This document shows, in pieces, positions 8,256-15,997 of a DNA stretch of 64,000 nt. The stretch lies in contig NZ_RPFW01000007.1 of NCBI RefSeq assembly GCF_007827045.1, forward strand, positions 522,151 through 586,150. The letters are read 5' to 3'. The DNA is from Trebonia kvetii. GTDB taxonomy: Bacteria > Actinomycetota > Actinomycetes > Streptosporangiales > Streptosporangiaceae. Both the position numbers and the translations under genes were made by a program. The notes under the pieces are model-generated. The model had not been told where the DNA came from. It did no database searches and worked only from the letters and a program-made list of their open reading frames with translations. The stretch's first letter is position 1. The number at the start of each line of letters is the position of its first letter.

Positions 8256-8867
8256 ATGTTTCCTGACAGCCGGAGCAACCTTTGCCTCGCCGCGTCGTCT
8301 CTCAACGTGGACACAGTGGACACCGATTCCCGCACAGCAGGGCGGCAGCACGAGCCGCCAGGCGAGGATGCCACGCGTGCCGTGACCGATCTGTACCAGG
8401 CGCATGCCGTGGCGATGATCAGGATCGCGCTGCTCATGCTCGGCGATCGGGGCGCCGCCGAGGACGTCGTCCAAGACGCCTTCCTCGGGCTGTACAACCG
8501 CTGGCAGCGGCTCAATGAGCCGGTGAAGGCGGAGGCATACATCCGTTCCGCGGTACTCAATGGATGCCGTGACGCGCTGAAGCGGCAATCGCGCCGCAGC
8601 CGGCGGGATCGCGCGGCCGCTCTTGACTGGGCGGAACTCCCGTCCGCGGAAGCCGCGGCGCTGATCAGCGAGGACCGGCGGCGCGTGCTAGCCGGCCTGC
8701 GGCGGCTGCCTGGCCGGCAGCGTGAGGCCCTGGTCTGCCGGTTCTACCTCGAATTGTCCGAGGGGGAGACCGCTCGCGTCATGGGGGTGAGCCTGGGCAC
8801 AGTCAAGTCCACCACCTCGCGGGCCGTCGCGGCGCTCGGCCGCATGCTCAGGGAGGGACAGTGCTAA
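8256..8867 (+). CDS. ECF RNA polymerase sigma factor (SigE-like), copy 2
   Basis: A 203-residue ECF sigma factor. Region 2 (about 45-85) reads LYQAHAVAMIRIALLMLGD then AAEDVVQDAFLGLYNRW; region 4 (about 148-200) reads LPGRQREALVCRFYLELS then MGVSLGTVKSTTSRAVAAL. The first 30-40 residues are poorly conserved, so the start may lie at GTG 8307 instead. The end overlaps the GTG of the membrane partner at 8861. It is the closest relative within the window of the sigma factor at 3678, and the whole two-gene cassette appears duplicated. Confidence 0.92.
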   Translation: MFPDSRSNLCLAASSLNVDTVDTDSRTAGRQHEPPGEDATRAVTDLYQAHAVAMIRIALLMLGDRGAAEDVVQDAFLGLYNRWQRLNEPVKAEAYIRSAVLNGCRDALKRQSRRSRRDRAAALDWAELPSAEAAALISEDRRRVLAGLRRLPGRQREALVCRFYLELSEGETARVMGVSLGTVKSTTSRAVAALGRMLREGQC

Positions 8868-10252
8868 ACGAGAATTCGGCACCGAACGGCAGCCTGAGCT
8901 GGGACGATGCCAGGCTTTCCGACGAGACGGCCGCCGCCATGCGCGACCTGGCAGGCACGGTCACCGACGCGCCGCCGCTCCGGCTGACGGCGGAGGCGGC
9001 CGCGACCTCGAGGGCTCGCGCGGCCCGCCGGGCGCGCGGCTCGCGCCGGTGGTCCTGGGGCGCTCCGGTCCTCGCCGCCGTCACTGTGGTGGCGGTCGCC
9101 GTGGCGCTGGCGATCGTCAGGGATACTCCGAACGGGCGCGTTCCTTCGCCTTCTTCCTCCGCGACCTCCGCTACTCCGGTGAAGCCGACGCTCGTCGGAG
9201 GCGTGCCCGAGTACTACGTCGCCTGGATGCAGGCCGACCGGCCGTACCTGGACGTGCGGAACACCAGGAACGGCGGGTCGGAAGGCATCATTCCGTCACC
9301 GGCGGGGATCTACCTCAGCGGCGTCTACGGCGCGGCGGCGGACGACCGCACGTTCATCGTCACCGGAACCCGCGTGCCCACTCCCGGCACCACCGTGTGG
9401 TACCTGCTGCGCCTTCGCCAGGGCAGTTCGCCGATGACGATGGTCACGCTGCCGATTCCCGTGCCCCAGGATCCGGCCGGGGTCGCGCTCTCCCCCGACG
9501 GCACCCAGGTCGCGGTCGCCGTGAACGGTTCTCCGGCGACCCTGCGGGTCTACTCGGTCGCGACCGGGGCGCTGCTGCACACCTGGTCCGCCCCGTCGGG
9601 AAAGTTCGCGGCGGTCAATGTGAGTGCGGACAGCTGGCAGTACACGCAGTTGACGCTGCGCTGGACCACGGACGGGCGCCAGATCGCCTTCGCGTGGAAC
9701 GCCAAGGCCATCCGGGTGCTTGACGCCACCGCACCGGACGGCAGCCTGCTCAGCGCAGGTACGGTGCTTGCCGCGATCGGGATCACCTACACCACGGGAA
9801 CCAACTTCACCTGCAAGGCCTGGCAGGGATGGGAGCCGATCACGATCGCCAAGGGTTACGCCGCCGGACAGGGCGTCATCTGCGGCGGCACCACGCTGGA
9901 CACGATGCCGCACTCCGTCAACGGGACCGCCAGCCCGACGGCGAGCAGCAGCCCGGCGTGCACGGTCAGGAACCAGACAGCCGTCAGCTTCATGGAGGCA
10001 ACGAGGAACAGCGCCTCTAGTTACCTAGGCTCCACTGCCGGAGAAGTGGACTGTCCCGGCAAGGCCCAGGCCGGCGACGGCGCCTACATCGGCTGGTCGA
10101 ACGCGGACGGCAGCGTCCTGATCGGCTCGCTGGTCTGGGACGGCCACGTGCGGTTCGGCATCTTCCGCGGCCAGCAGTTCACACCGCTGCCCGCGCTGCC
10201 GCTGTCCTTCCCGCCGCCCGTCGGAGTCCTCTCGGGGACCGACGCCTGGTAG
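8861..10252 (+). CDS. Single-pass membrane protein, putative anti-sigma partner, copy 2
   Basis: A 463-residue paralog of the protein at 4235. A cytoplasmic N-terminus of about 65 residues is followed by a membrane segment at about 67-86 (APVLAAVTVVAVAVALAIV) and an outer domain with propeller-like strands (GVALSPDGTQVAVAV, VATGALLHTW, LRWTTDGRQIAFAW). It contains several cysteines in the outer half, for example near TNFTCKAW and GVICGG. The GTG start at 8861 overlaps the sigma stop and has an AGGGAGGGA ribosome site. No zinc anti-sigma motif is visible. Role as sensor/anti-sigma is inferred from coupling to the sigma gene. Confidence 0.8.
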   Translation: MLNENSAPNGSLSWDDARLSDETAAAMRDLAGTVTDAPPLRLTAEAAATSRARAARRARGSRRWSWGAPVLAAVTVVAVAVALAIVRDTPNGRVPSPSSSATSATPVKPTLVGGVPEYYVAWMQADRPYLDVRNTRNGGSEGIIPSPAGIYLSGVYGAAADDRTFIVTGTRVPTPGTTVWYLLRLRQGSSPMTMVTLPIPVPQDPAGVALSPDGTQVAVAVNGSPATLRVYSVATGALLHTWSAPSGKFAAVNVSADSWQYTQLTLRWTTDGRQIAFAWNAKAIRVLDATAPDGSLLSAGTVLAAIGITYTTGTNFTCKAWQGWEPITIAKGYAAGQGVICGGTTLDTMPHSVNGTASPTASSSPACTVRNQTAVSFMEATRNSASSYLGSTAGEVDCPGKAQAGDGAYIGWSNADGSVLIGSLVWDGHVRFGIFRGQQFTPLPALPLSFPPPVGVLSGTDAW

Positions 10253-10266
10253 CCGCACGGGTCCCC

Positions 10267-10299
10267 GGCTGGCCGGACGCGGTGCGCGTCCGGCCAGCC
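10267..10299. terminator. Strong bidirectional hairpin between convergent genes
   Basis: GGCTGGCCGGACGC (10267-10280) pairs perfectly over 14 bp with GCGTCCGGCCAGCC (10286-10299) around a five-base loop. It lies 15 bases after the stop of the membrane partner and before the convergent glycosidase gene. There is no clear T tract, as is common for actinomycete hairpin terminators. Confidence 0.75.
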
Positions 10300-10360
10300 T
10301 CGCGTTTAGCGGCGCGGCTGCCGCCGCGGCGACAGCCGTGCGGGCTGCACCGCGGTCTCG

Positions 10361-11782
10361 CTAGCCGATCGTCACTATGGCGGCCGAGTAGGGCGCCAGG
10401 GTGACCGGGCAGCCGCCCGCGGTGCAGGTGATGGTGCCCGGGTTGCCGAGCTTGATGCCGCCCTTCCTGGTCACCGACGCACCCTGGAGCCTGACACCAG
10501 AGGTGGCGAGCAGTGACGGGCCGGTCATCCGCAGCACCTTGGCGGTGCCGCGGTAGCTGCCGACGCCGATCGCGACGCTTGCCTGCTGCTGGCTCAGGTT
10601 CTCCACCATCAGCCGCAGGCCGCCGCCGGCGGCGGGCCTGACCGCGAACGCGGTGAGATTGCCGCCCGAGGATGCGGCGATCTTCACCCGCAGCAGCTTG
10701 CCGACGCCGAGCAGGTGGGTGAAGAGCATGCCGTAGTAGATCGGCTGGGGGCGGTAGATGTAATTGCCCGTGGCGCACAGCACCGTGTAGCCGGTGCACA
10801 GCGTGTTGAGCCCGCCGGTGAAGTTCATGCCTGACACGCCGTGCTCGGCACCGGTGAGCAGGTAGTCGATGACCCACAGGGCCGAGGCGTAGGAATTGCT
10901 CAGGCCCTTGACGCCGCCGCCGCACGCGCTGTTGGTTTCCGTCATGATCAGCGGGGCGCCCGAGCGCTTGACCTGCGATGTGTAGCTGGCGAACCGGGCG
11001 GCCTCGGCGGCGGCGAGCCCAGGCGACAGCAGCGTGCCGACCATGGCAGCGGGCGAGTCGCCGCCAGACGCGCAGCCCAGCGGGTAGTAGTGCTGGCCGA
11101 ACACGCGGATGGCGCCCGCCTCCCGCGCCGCGTAGGGGCCGAACCAGGCCGGCGTGTTCGTCGTGTCCGGGCCGGCGAGCGGGGCGGCTGGCGCGCCCGC
11201 GCGGATGGCCTGGTAGCACTCGCCGACCTGGGTCAGGTAGTCGCCGATCGTGTAGCCGAACGGACGCATGCCGCCGGCCACGTACTGGTCCGGCTCGTTA
11301 CCGCACGCGAAGCCGAGCAGCTTGCTGCCGAGGGCGGCGCGAACGCGCCTGGCGTCCGCGCTCACCAGCCCCGCGTTGAACACGCCCAGGTTCTCTGTGT
11401 AGACCGCCGACCAGCCGGACGCCTTGGTCAGCCGGTGCAGCCCGCTCAGCGCCGAGGGCTTGAGGCCGGTGAATGCCGCCAGGTCCGCCGAGTGGCCGCC
11501 GAACCGCAGCACGGAGGTGCCGAGGGTCTTCAGCAGCGCCACGAGGTTGCCGCGGGCGTCGTAGCGGTCGCCGTTGTTAATCGTGCTGGATTCGAAGGAA
11601 AGCCCGATATATTCGCGCCCGATCTGGCCGATGGCCTTCTCGGATACGGTGACCGTCGCGTTGTAGGACGCCGGCGAGGTTCCCGCCTGCACCGCGTGTT
11701 CCGCGACCACTGATATGACAAGCGCCGCGCACAACGCGACGACTAGCGCGCGGCTACGCCGCGTGAGTCCGCCCCTAAGCAC
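10361..11782 (-). CDS. Secreted glycoside hydrolase, GH79-like
   Basis: A 473-residue exported protein with a signal peptide at about 1-34 (RRSRALVVALCAALVISVV, cut near VQA). The catalytic barrel follows, with strand motifs VLRFGGHSADL (about 91-101), the acid/base motif ACGNEPDQY (Glu163) and the nucleophile motif IMTETNSACGG (Glu282), the arrangement of clan GH-A enzymes related to GH79 glucuronidases/heparanases. A beta-sandwich follows from about residue 370. Its substrate is probably a glycan bearing uronic acid or a related sugar, outside the cell. Transcribed alone, convergent with the sigma cassette and with a long untranslated leader region upstream. Confidence 0.8.
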   Translation of the reverse strand: MLRGGLTRRSRALVVALCAALVISVVAEHAVQAGTSPASYNATVTVSEKAIGQIGREYIGLSFESSTINNGDRYDARGNLVALLKTLGTSVLRFGGHSADLAAFTGLKPSALSGLHRLTKASGWSAVYTENLGVFNAGLVSADARRVRAALGSKLLGFACGNEPDQYVAGGMRPFGYTIGDYLTQVGECYQAIRAGAPAAPLAGPDTTNTPAWFGPYAAREAGAIRVFGQHYYPLGCASGGDSPAAMVGTLLSPGLAAAEAARFASYTSQVKRSGAPLIMTETNSACGGGVKGLSNSYASALWVIDYLLTGAEHGVSGMNFTGGLNTLCTGYTVLCATGNYIYRPQPIYYGMLFTHLLGVGKLLRVKIAASSGGNLTAFAVRPAAGGGLRLMVENLSQQQASVAIGVGSYRGTAKVLRMTGPSLLATSGVRLQGASVTRKGGIKLGNPGTITCTAGGCPVTLAPYSAAIVTIG

Positions 11783-12112
11783 GCTCCATCATTACCGAGC
11801 ATGCGGTTCCAGTGCTGGAAGTTAAAAGAACATCCCATTTACCGACATCCTTCAACTCTGGTCACGGCCGAGTGCGCGGCCGGCCTCGCATCGGATGGAC
11901 TGGCCGGCCGGGGGGACATCGAGGCGGCCGAATGTGCCGCTGTGGGGGCGGGTAGGGCGGGTGGGGTGTGTGGTGTGAAAGTGGTTAGCGGGGCATAGAC
12001 CTGGTGCTCCGGTTAATGTTCCGGTTGGGTGGAGGTTCGGACCCGGCGCGGTCGCGTTGGGGGGCGAACCGGCACAATGGGGCGGAATACCGCCTAACGC
12101 GCTGGAGGACCC
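11783..12112. other. Intergenic region between divergent genes
   Basis: This 330-base stretch separates the secreted glycosidase (minus) from the DUF1932 protein (plus), so it must contain both promoters. It includes an unusual G/T-biased tract at about 11940-11995 and a short GC-rich segment at 11877-11925 with GGCCGGCC half-palindromes. I see no gene in it and no clearly recognisable operator. Confidence 0.5.
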
Positions 12113-12967
12113 ATGGCGACCGTCGGGCTGCTGCACCCCGGTGAGATGGGTGCCGCCGTGGGCGGCTGCCTGGTCTCGGTCGGTCACGAGGTGCTCTGGG
12201 ATCCCGCGGGGCGGTCCAGGGCCTCGACAGGGCGCGCGCTCGCGGCGGAGCTGACCGGGGCGGGGCTCGACCGGCTGATCGCGAAGTCCTCGGTGATCTT
12301 GTCGATCTGCCCGCCGCACGCGGCGCTCGATGTCGCGGGCCAGGTCGCCGCGGCCGGCTACGCCGGGATCTACCTCGACGCCAACGCGATCTCGCCCGCC
12401 ACCGCCGAACAGGTCGCGGGCATCGTAACCGCGGGCGGGGCGACATACGTCGACGGCGGCATCATCGGGCCGCCGCCGGAGGTCGCCGGGCACACCCGGC
12501 TCTACCTGTCGGGACCGCAAGCCGCGGAGGTGCAGCCGCTGTTCAGCCGGTCGCCGCTTGACGCGCGGATCGCCGAGGGCCCGCTGTACGCGGCGTCGTC
12601 GGTGAAGATGGCCTACGCGGCCTGGACCAAGGGCAGCTCGGCGCTGCTGCTCGCGGCCCGCGCGATGGCCAGGGCAAGCGGCGTCGAGCGCACGCTGCTC
12701 GCCGAGTGGTCGCTGTCCCAGAAGGCGCTCGGCCAGCAGTCCGAGGCCGCGGCCTCCACGGCCGCCGCCAAGGGCTGGCGCTGGGTCGCCGAGATGGAGG
12801 AGATCGCCGCCTCGATGGCCGCCGCCGGGCTGCCCGCCGGCTTCCACGAGGCCGCCGCGGACCTCTACGACCGCGCCTCCCACGCCGAGACTCCCGCTTC
12901 CCGGCGGCCGGCCGCACCCGAGCCGCCGTCGTCGGCGTTCGACACGGTCATGTCCGCCCTGATGTAG
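12113..12967 (+). CDS. NAD(P)-binding DUF1932 family protein (6-phosphogluconate dehydrogenase-like)
   Basis: A 284-residue member of the beta-hydroxyacid dehydrogenase superfamily. The Rossmann domain starts with a dinucleotide-binding loop of the form GLLHPGEMGAAVGG (about 5-18), followed by ILSICPPHAA and a YLDANAISP strand. The C-terminal DUF1932 domain is visible as SSVKMAYAAWTKGSSALLLA (about 164-183); the Lys in VKM corresponds to the conserved lysine of this superfamily. It probably oxidises or reduces a small hydroxy or amino acid; the substrate is unknown. ATG 12113 is preceded by CTGGAGGAC. The next gene follows after 194 bases, so it may be monocistronic. Confidence 0.85.
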   Translation: MATVGLLHPGEMGAAVGGCLVSVGHEVLWDPAGRSRASTGRALAAELTGAGLDRLIAKSSVILSICPPHAALDVAGQVAAAGYAGIYLDANAISPATAEQVAGIVTAGGATYVDGGIIGPPPEVAGHTRLYLSGPQAAEVQPLFSRSPLDARIAEGPLYAASSVKMAYAAWTKGSSALLLAARAMARASGVERTLLAEWSLSQKALGQQSEAAASTAAAKGWRWVAEMEEIAASMAAAGLPAGFHEAAADLYDRASHAETPASRRPAAPEPPSSAFDTVMSALM

Positions 12968-13161
12968 GGCGCCCCTCCCGGAATCGCCAGGCACTCGGGG
13001 GCATCGCGCGGGAACGGCGGGGTGGCCTGCCGGAACGGCGGGGTGCTAGCCACCCCGGCGGCGGCTCTGGGTGTCATCACCCGGGCGGGACAGTGTCACC
13101 ACCGGTAGCTGGCATGCTGCCGTGCTGTCACGCTCGGGCGCCGGTTCCTAGCGTTAATGGC

Positions 13162-13962
13162 ATGGATGAAAGCTTCTACGTGCCGCTCGGGGACGACAGG
13201 TGGCAGGCGACAGTGCACACGACAGGGCCGTGGGATCCGCGCGCACAGCACGGAGGGCCGCCGAGCGCTCTGCTTTGCCGCGCCATGCGGCGCCTCCATC
13301 CGCGCGACGACATGATGATCACCCGGTTCACTTGCGAGATCCTGCGGCCGATCCCGGTCGGCGAGCTCACCATCAGTGCACGGCGGGCGCGGCCTGGACT
13401 CAGCGTCGAACTGCTCGAGGCCACCATGAGCTCCCACGGGCACGTGGTCGCCCGCGCCTCCGCATGGCAGGTACAGCGGACCGAGGCGGCAGCGACGGCC
13501 GCCAGGCTCGCCGGGCCGCCGCCGCTGCCAGGCAAGCCGGAGTTCACCGGGCCGCCGCCCGGCTGGGTCGACGGGTACATGTCAGCGATCGACATCCGCG
13601 CGGCGCGCGGCAGCCTGACCGCGCCAGGTCCCGGTGCCTTCTGGGGCAGGATGCTGTACCCGCTGGTCCCTGGCGAGGAGCCCAACCCGGTCGAACGGGC
13701 ACTGGTCATCGCCGACAGCGGCAACGGTGCCTCCCTCGAGATCGACGTGGCCCGCTGGTTCTCACTCAACACCGAGCTCACCGTCCACCTGCACCGTGAG
13801 CCCGTCGGCGAGTGGATCTGCCTTGACGCGCAGACCACACTGTCGCACGGCGGCACCGGCATCGCCACCTCGGTCCTTTCCGACCTGGACGGCCCGATCG
13901 GCGTCGGCGCCCAGGCGCTGCTCATCGCGCCCCGGCCGGTTCGCGTACCGCAGCCTGCCTAG
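13162..13962 (+). CDS. Acyl-CoA thioesterase-like double hot-dog protein
   Basis: A 266-residue protein starting at ATG 13162. It has the pattern of the TesB-like/thioesterase families in actinomycetes: WDPRAQHGGPPSALLCRAM near the N-terminus (helix-capping HGGPP), ITRFTCEILRPIPVGEL, and a second half with WFSLNTELTVHLHREPVGEW and a final DGPIGVGAQALLI. These proteins form two fused hot-dog folds and hydrolyse or bind acyl-CoA in the cytosol. The substrate is unknown. Convergent with the aldolase gene at 13999, leaving only 36 bases between stops. Confidence 0.82.
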   Translation: MDESFYVPLGDDRWQATVHTTGPWDPRAQHGGPPSALLCRAMRRLHPRDDMMITRFTCEILRPIPVGELTISARRARPGLSVELLEATMSSHGHVVARASAWQVQRTEAAATAARLAGPPPLPGKPEFTGPPPGWVDGYMSAIDIRAARGSLTAPGPGAFWGRMLYPLVPGEEPNPVERALVIADSGNGASLEIDVARWFSLNTELTVHLHREPVGEWICLDAQTTLSHGGTGIATSVLSDLDGPIGVGAQALLIAPRPVRVPQPA

Positions 13963-13998
13963 GCCGACGGCTGTCGCCTCCGGCTCCGTTTCCGGGGG

Positions 13999-14907
13999 CT
14001 AGCACAGGGCAAGGGCCGCGCGGACCGAGTCATGGCCCGCCGCGAGCAGGGGCAGCCGCACCGCCGGGCTCGGGATCAGTCCCTGCGCGTGCAGCACGCC
14101 CTTGATGACAGCCGGGTTGGGCTCGGCGAAGAGCGCCGCGGACAGCGGGGCGAGCCGCTGCCCGAGCGCTCCGGCCCGCCCGGCATCCCCGGCGTGCCAG
14201 GCCGCGATCAGCTCGGCGAACTCGCCGGTGCGCAGGTGCGCCGAGGCGAGAATGCCGCCCGCGGCGCCGAGCGCGAGCAGCGGCGACGCGAACACGTCGT
14301 CGCCCGCGAGCACCGCGAAACCGCCCGGCGGCTCCGCCATCGTCGGGGGCGTCGTCGCCAGGCGAGACATCAGCAAGACCGTGTCCTGGTCGACGGCACC
14401 CGGGGCGTGCTTGACCCCGGCTATCCCCGGCACGCTGGCGAGCCTGAGCAGCGTCTGCACGCTGAGGACCCGGCCGGTGCGGTACGGGATGTTGTAGACG
14501 ATCAGCGGGACCGGGCTGTGCAGGGCGAGCCTGGTGAAGTGCGCGACGACACCCTCCTCCGACGGCCTGGTGTAGTACGGCACCACGGTGAGCGCGGCGG
14601 ACACTTCCGGCCAGGCCGCCAGGTCGCGCAGCGCGCGGGCCGAGCCCGCCGTGTCGTTCGAGCCGGCGCCGGCGATCAGGGTGGCGCCGCGCTCGCGGCA
14701 GACCCGCGCGGCGATGTCGAGCACCGTGTGCTGTTCCGCGGCGGTCAGCGTCGCGGGTTCGCCGGTGGTTCCAAGGGCGACGAGGCCGGCCGCGCCGGCG
14801 TCGATGACGGCGTGCGCCAGCTTCTCGAGCGCACCCGACGCGAGGTCCCCGTCCTCGGTGAACGGCGTGATCAGCGGGATGAAGAGGCCGCGTGGCGAAG
14901 GTTCCAT
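13999..14907 (-). CDS. DHDPS/NAL-family aldolase, second copy
   Basis: A 302-residue class I aldolase of the dihydrodipicolinate synthase/N-acetylneuraminate lyase family. Motifs are LITPFTEDG at the N-terminus, ALGTTGEPATL for carboxylate binding (about 44-54), VVPYYTRPSEEG with the catalytic Tyr, and GVKHAPG with the Schiff-base Lys. A separate, more canonical DapA is encoded at 49781 next to rnj, so this copy probably uses another 2-oxo acid. It is divergent from a LysR regulator 72 bases away, with an LTTR box between them, which suggests that the regulator controls it and responds to its substrate or product. Confidence 0.85.
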   Translation of the reverse strand: MEPSPRGLFIPLITPFTEDGDLASGALEKLAHAVIDAGAAGLVALGTTGEPATLTAAEQHTVLDIAARVCRERGATLIAGAGSNDTAGSARALRDLAAWPEVSAALTVVPYYTRPSEEGVVAHFTRLALHSPVPLIVYNIPYRTGRVLSVQTLLRLASVPGIAGVKHAPGAVDQDTVLLMSRLATTPPTMAEPPGGFAVLAGDDVFASPLLALGAAGGILASAHLRTGEFAELIAAWHAGDAGRAGALGQRLAPLSAALFAEPNPAVIKGVLHAQGLIPSPAVRLPLLAAGHDSVRAALALC

Positions 14908-14941
14908 GCACCGAGCCTGCCTCGCGGTGCTTGTGAAGGTC

Positions 14942-14978
14942 TAGTTCACGTTTCTTCAGTGACTTGTAAGCTGAACTA
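14942..14978. promoter_or_regulatory. LysR-type operator between divergent genes
   Basis: Two nested inverted repeats lie in the 72-base divergent gap: TTCAG (14955-14959), 11 bases, CTGAA (14971-14975), fitting the T-N11-A LysR box, and TAGTTCA (14942-14948) with TGAACTA (14972-14978). They sit right before the LysR start at 14980, consistent with autoregulation and control of the divergent aldolase. Confidence 0.65.
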
Positions 14979-14979
14979 A

Positions 14980-15885
14980 ATGATCGATGTACACCGGCTC
15001 CGCCTGCTGCTCGAACTCGCGCGCCGCGGCACCATCACGGCGGCCGCCGAGGCGCTCGCCTACACGCCGTCCGCGGTCTCCCAGCAGCTCGCCGCGCTCG
15101 AACGGGAGGCCGGGGTGCCGCTGCTCGAGCGGGCCGGCAGGCGGGTGGCACTCACCCCGGCCGGAGTGGTACTCGCCGGGTACGCCGAGTCGGTGCTCGC
15201 GGTGCTCGAGGAGGCGTCCGCCGCGCTCGCCGCCACCCGCGACAGCCTGACCGGTCCGCTGCGCATCGGCGCGTTCCCCAGCGCGGCGCGGGTCATCCTG
15301 CCGCCGGCACTCGTCGCGCTCGGCCGCGACCACCCCGGCCTAGAACTGATGGTGACCGAACTCGATCCGGTCGATGTCCCCGACGCGCTGCGCGGCGGAG
15401 CGCTCGACGTCGCGCTGACCTTCGTCTACGACTACGTGCCCGCCGCGCCGGATCCTGCGCTCGACACCGAACCGCTCCTCGAGGAAATCGTCTACCTGGC
15501 TACGCCGGACGCTACACGAGCCAGCATCGCGGACTGCCGCGATGCTGGCTGGATCGCGGGCAGCCCAGGAACGCTGTGCCACACCCTGGTGCTTCGCGCC
15601 TGCGAGGCCAACGGCTTCACGCCGCGCATCCGGCACCACGCCGACGACTTCGGCACCGTCCTCGCCCTGGTCGCGGCGGGCCAGGGAGTCTCCCTCATCC
15701 CGCAACTCGGCATAGCCGACGCCCCGGCTGAGGTAGCGCTCACTCCCCTGGCCGCTCGCCGCCGCAGCAGTATCGCCTGCCGAAGGGGAACACGCGACCA
15801 TCCCGCCATCGCGGCATTCGTCGCAGCGGTCCGCGAGAGTGGCCCGGAAACCAGAGGGACCGGTGCGAGGGGATCGTGGTATTGA
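14980..15885 (+). CDS. LysR-family transcriptional regulator
   Basis: A 301-residue LTTR. The winged helix-turn-helix occupies about residues 3-62 (HRLRLLLELARRGTITAAAE, then TPSAVSQQLAALEREAGVPL and LTPAGVVL), and the periplasmic-binding-like effector domain spans about 90-285 (GPLRIGAFPSAARVILPPAL, AAGQGVSLIPQLG). It most likely regulates the divergent aldolase. The final 15 residues after AAVRESG are unlike the family and run into repeat copy B, so the C-terminus may have been extended by the repeat insertion. Confidence 0.92.
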   Translation: MIDVHRLRLLLELARRGTITAAAEALAYTPSAVSQQLAALEREAGVPLLERAGRRVALTPAGVVLAGYAESVLAVLEEASAALAATRDSLTGPLRIGAFPSAARVILPPALVALGRDHPGLELMVTELDPVDVPDALRGGALDVALTFVYDYVPAAPDPALDTEPLLEEIVYLATPDATRASIADCRDAGWIAGSPGTLCHTLVLRACEANGFTPRIRHHADDFGTVLALVAAGQGVSLIPQLGIADAPAEVALTPLAARRRSSIACRRGTRDHPAIAAFVAAVRESGPETRGTGARGSWY

Positions 15886-15894
15886 GAGAAGGAA

Positions 15895-15997
15895 CCCGCA
15901 GCTCTTGCCGCAGCGTGGCGGCCCGATACGATGGCGCTTTTTGCCATCGGGCCGCTACGCGAGGACATCGGGGGGTACGGGGGGTCGTCCCCCCGGG
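15895..15997. repeat. Modular GC-rich repeat, copy B (H then G)
   Basis: Starts with CCCGCAGCTCTTG (15895-15907), shared with copy C. The H hairpin at 15913-15960 has arms GCGTGGCGGCCCGAT and ATCGGGCCGCTACGC with one G-T wobble, around the conserved core CGATACGATGGCG. The G module at 15963-15997 starts GGACATCGGGGGGTAC and has the GGGGGG-TCGT-CCCCCC hairpin at 15979-15994. The glyS stop codon (15998-16000) abuts the GGG directly. It lies between two convergent genes, LysR and glyS. Confidence 0.85.

Noticed and set aside
11852..12994. 380-codon minus-strand frame opposite the DUF1932 gene
   Set aside because: The plus strand has a proper dinucleotide-binding motif, ribosome site and DUF1932 domain; the minus frame is Gly/Arg-rich shadow.
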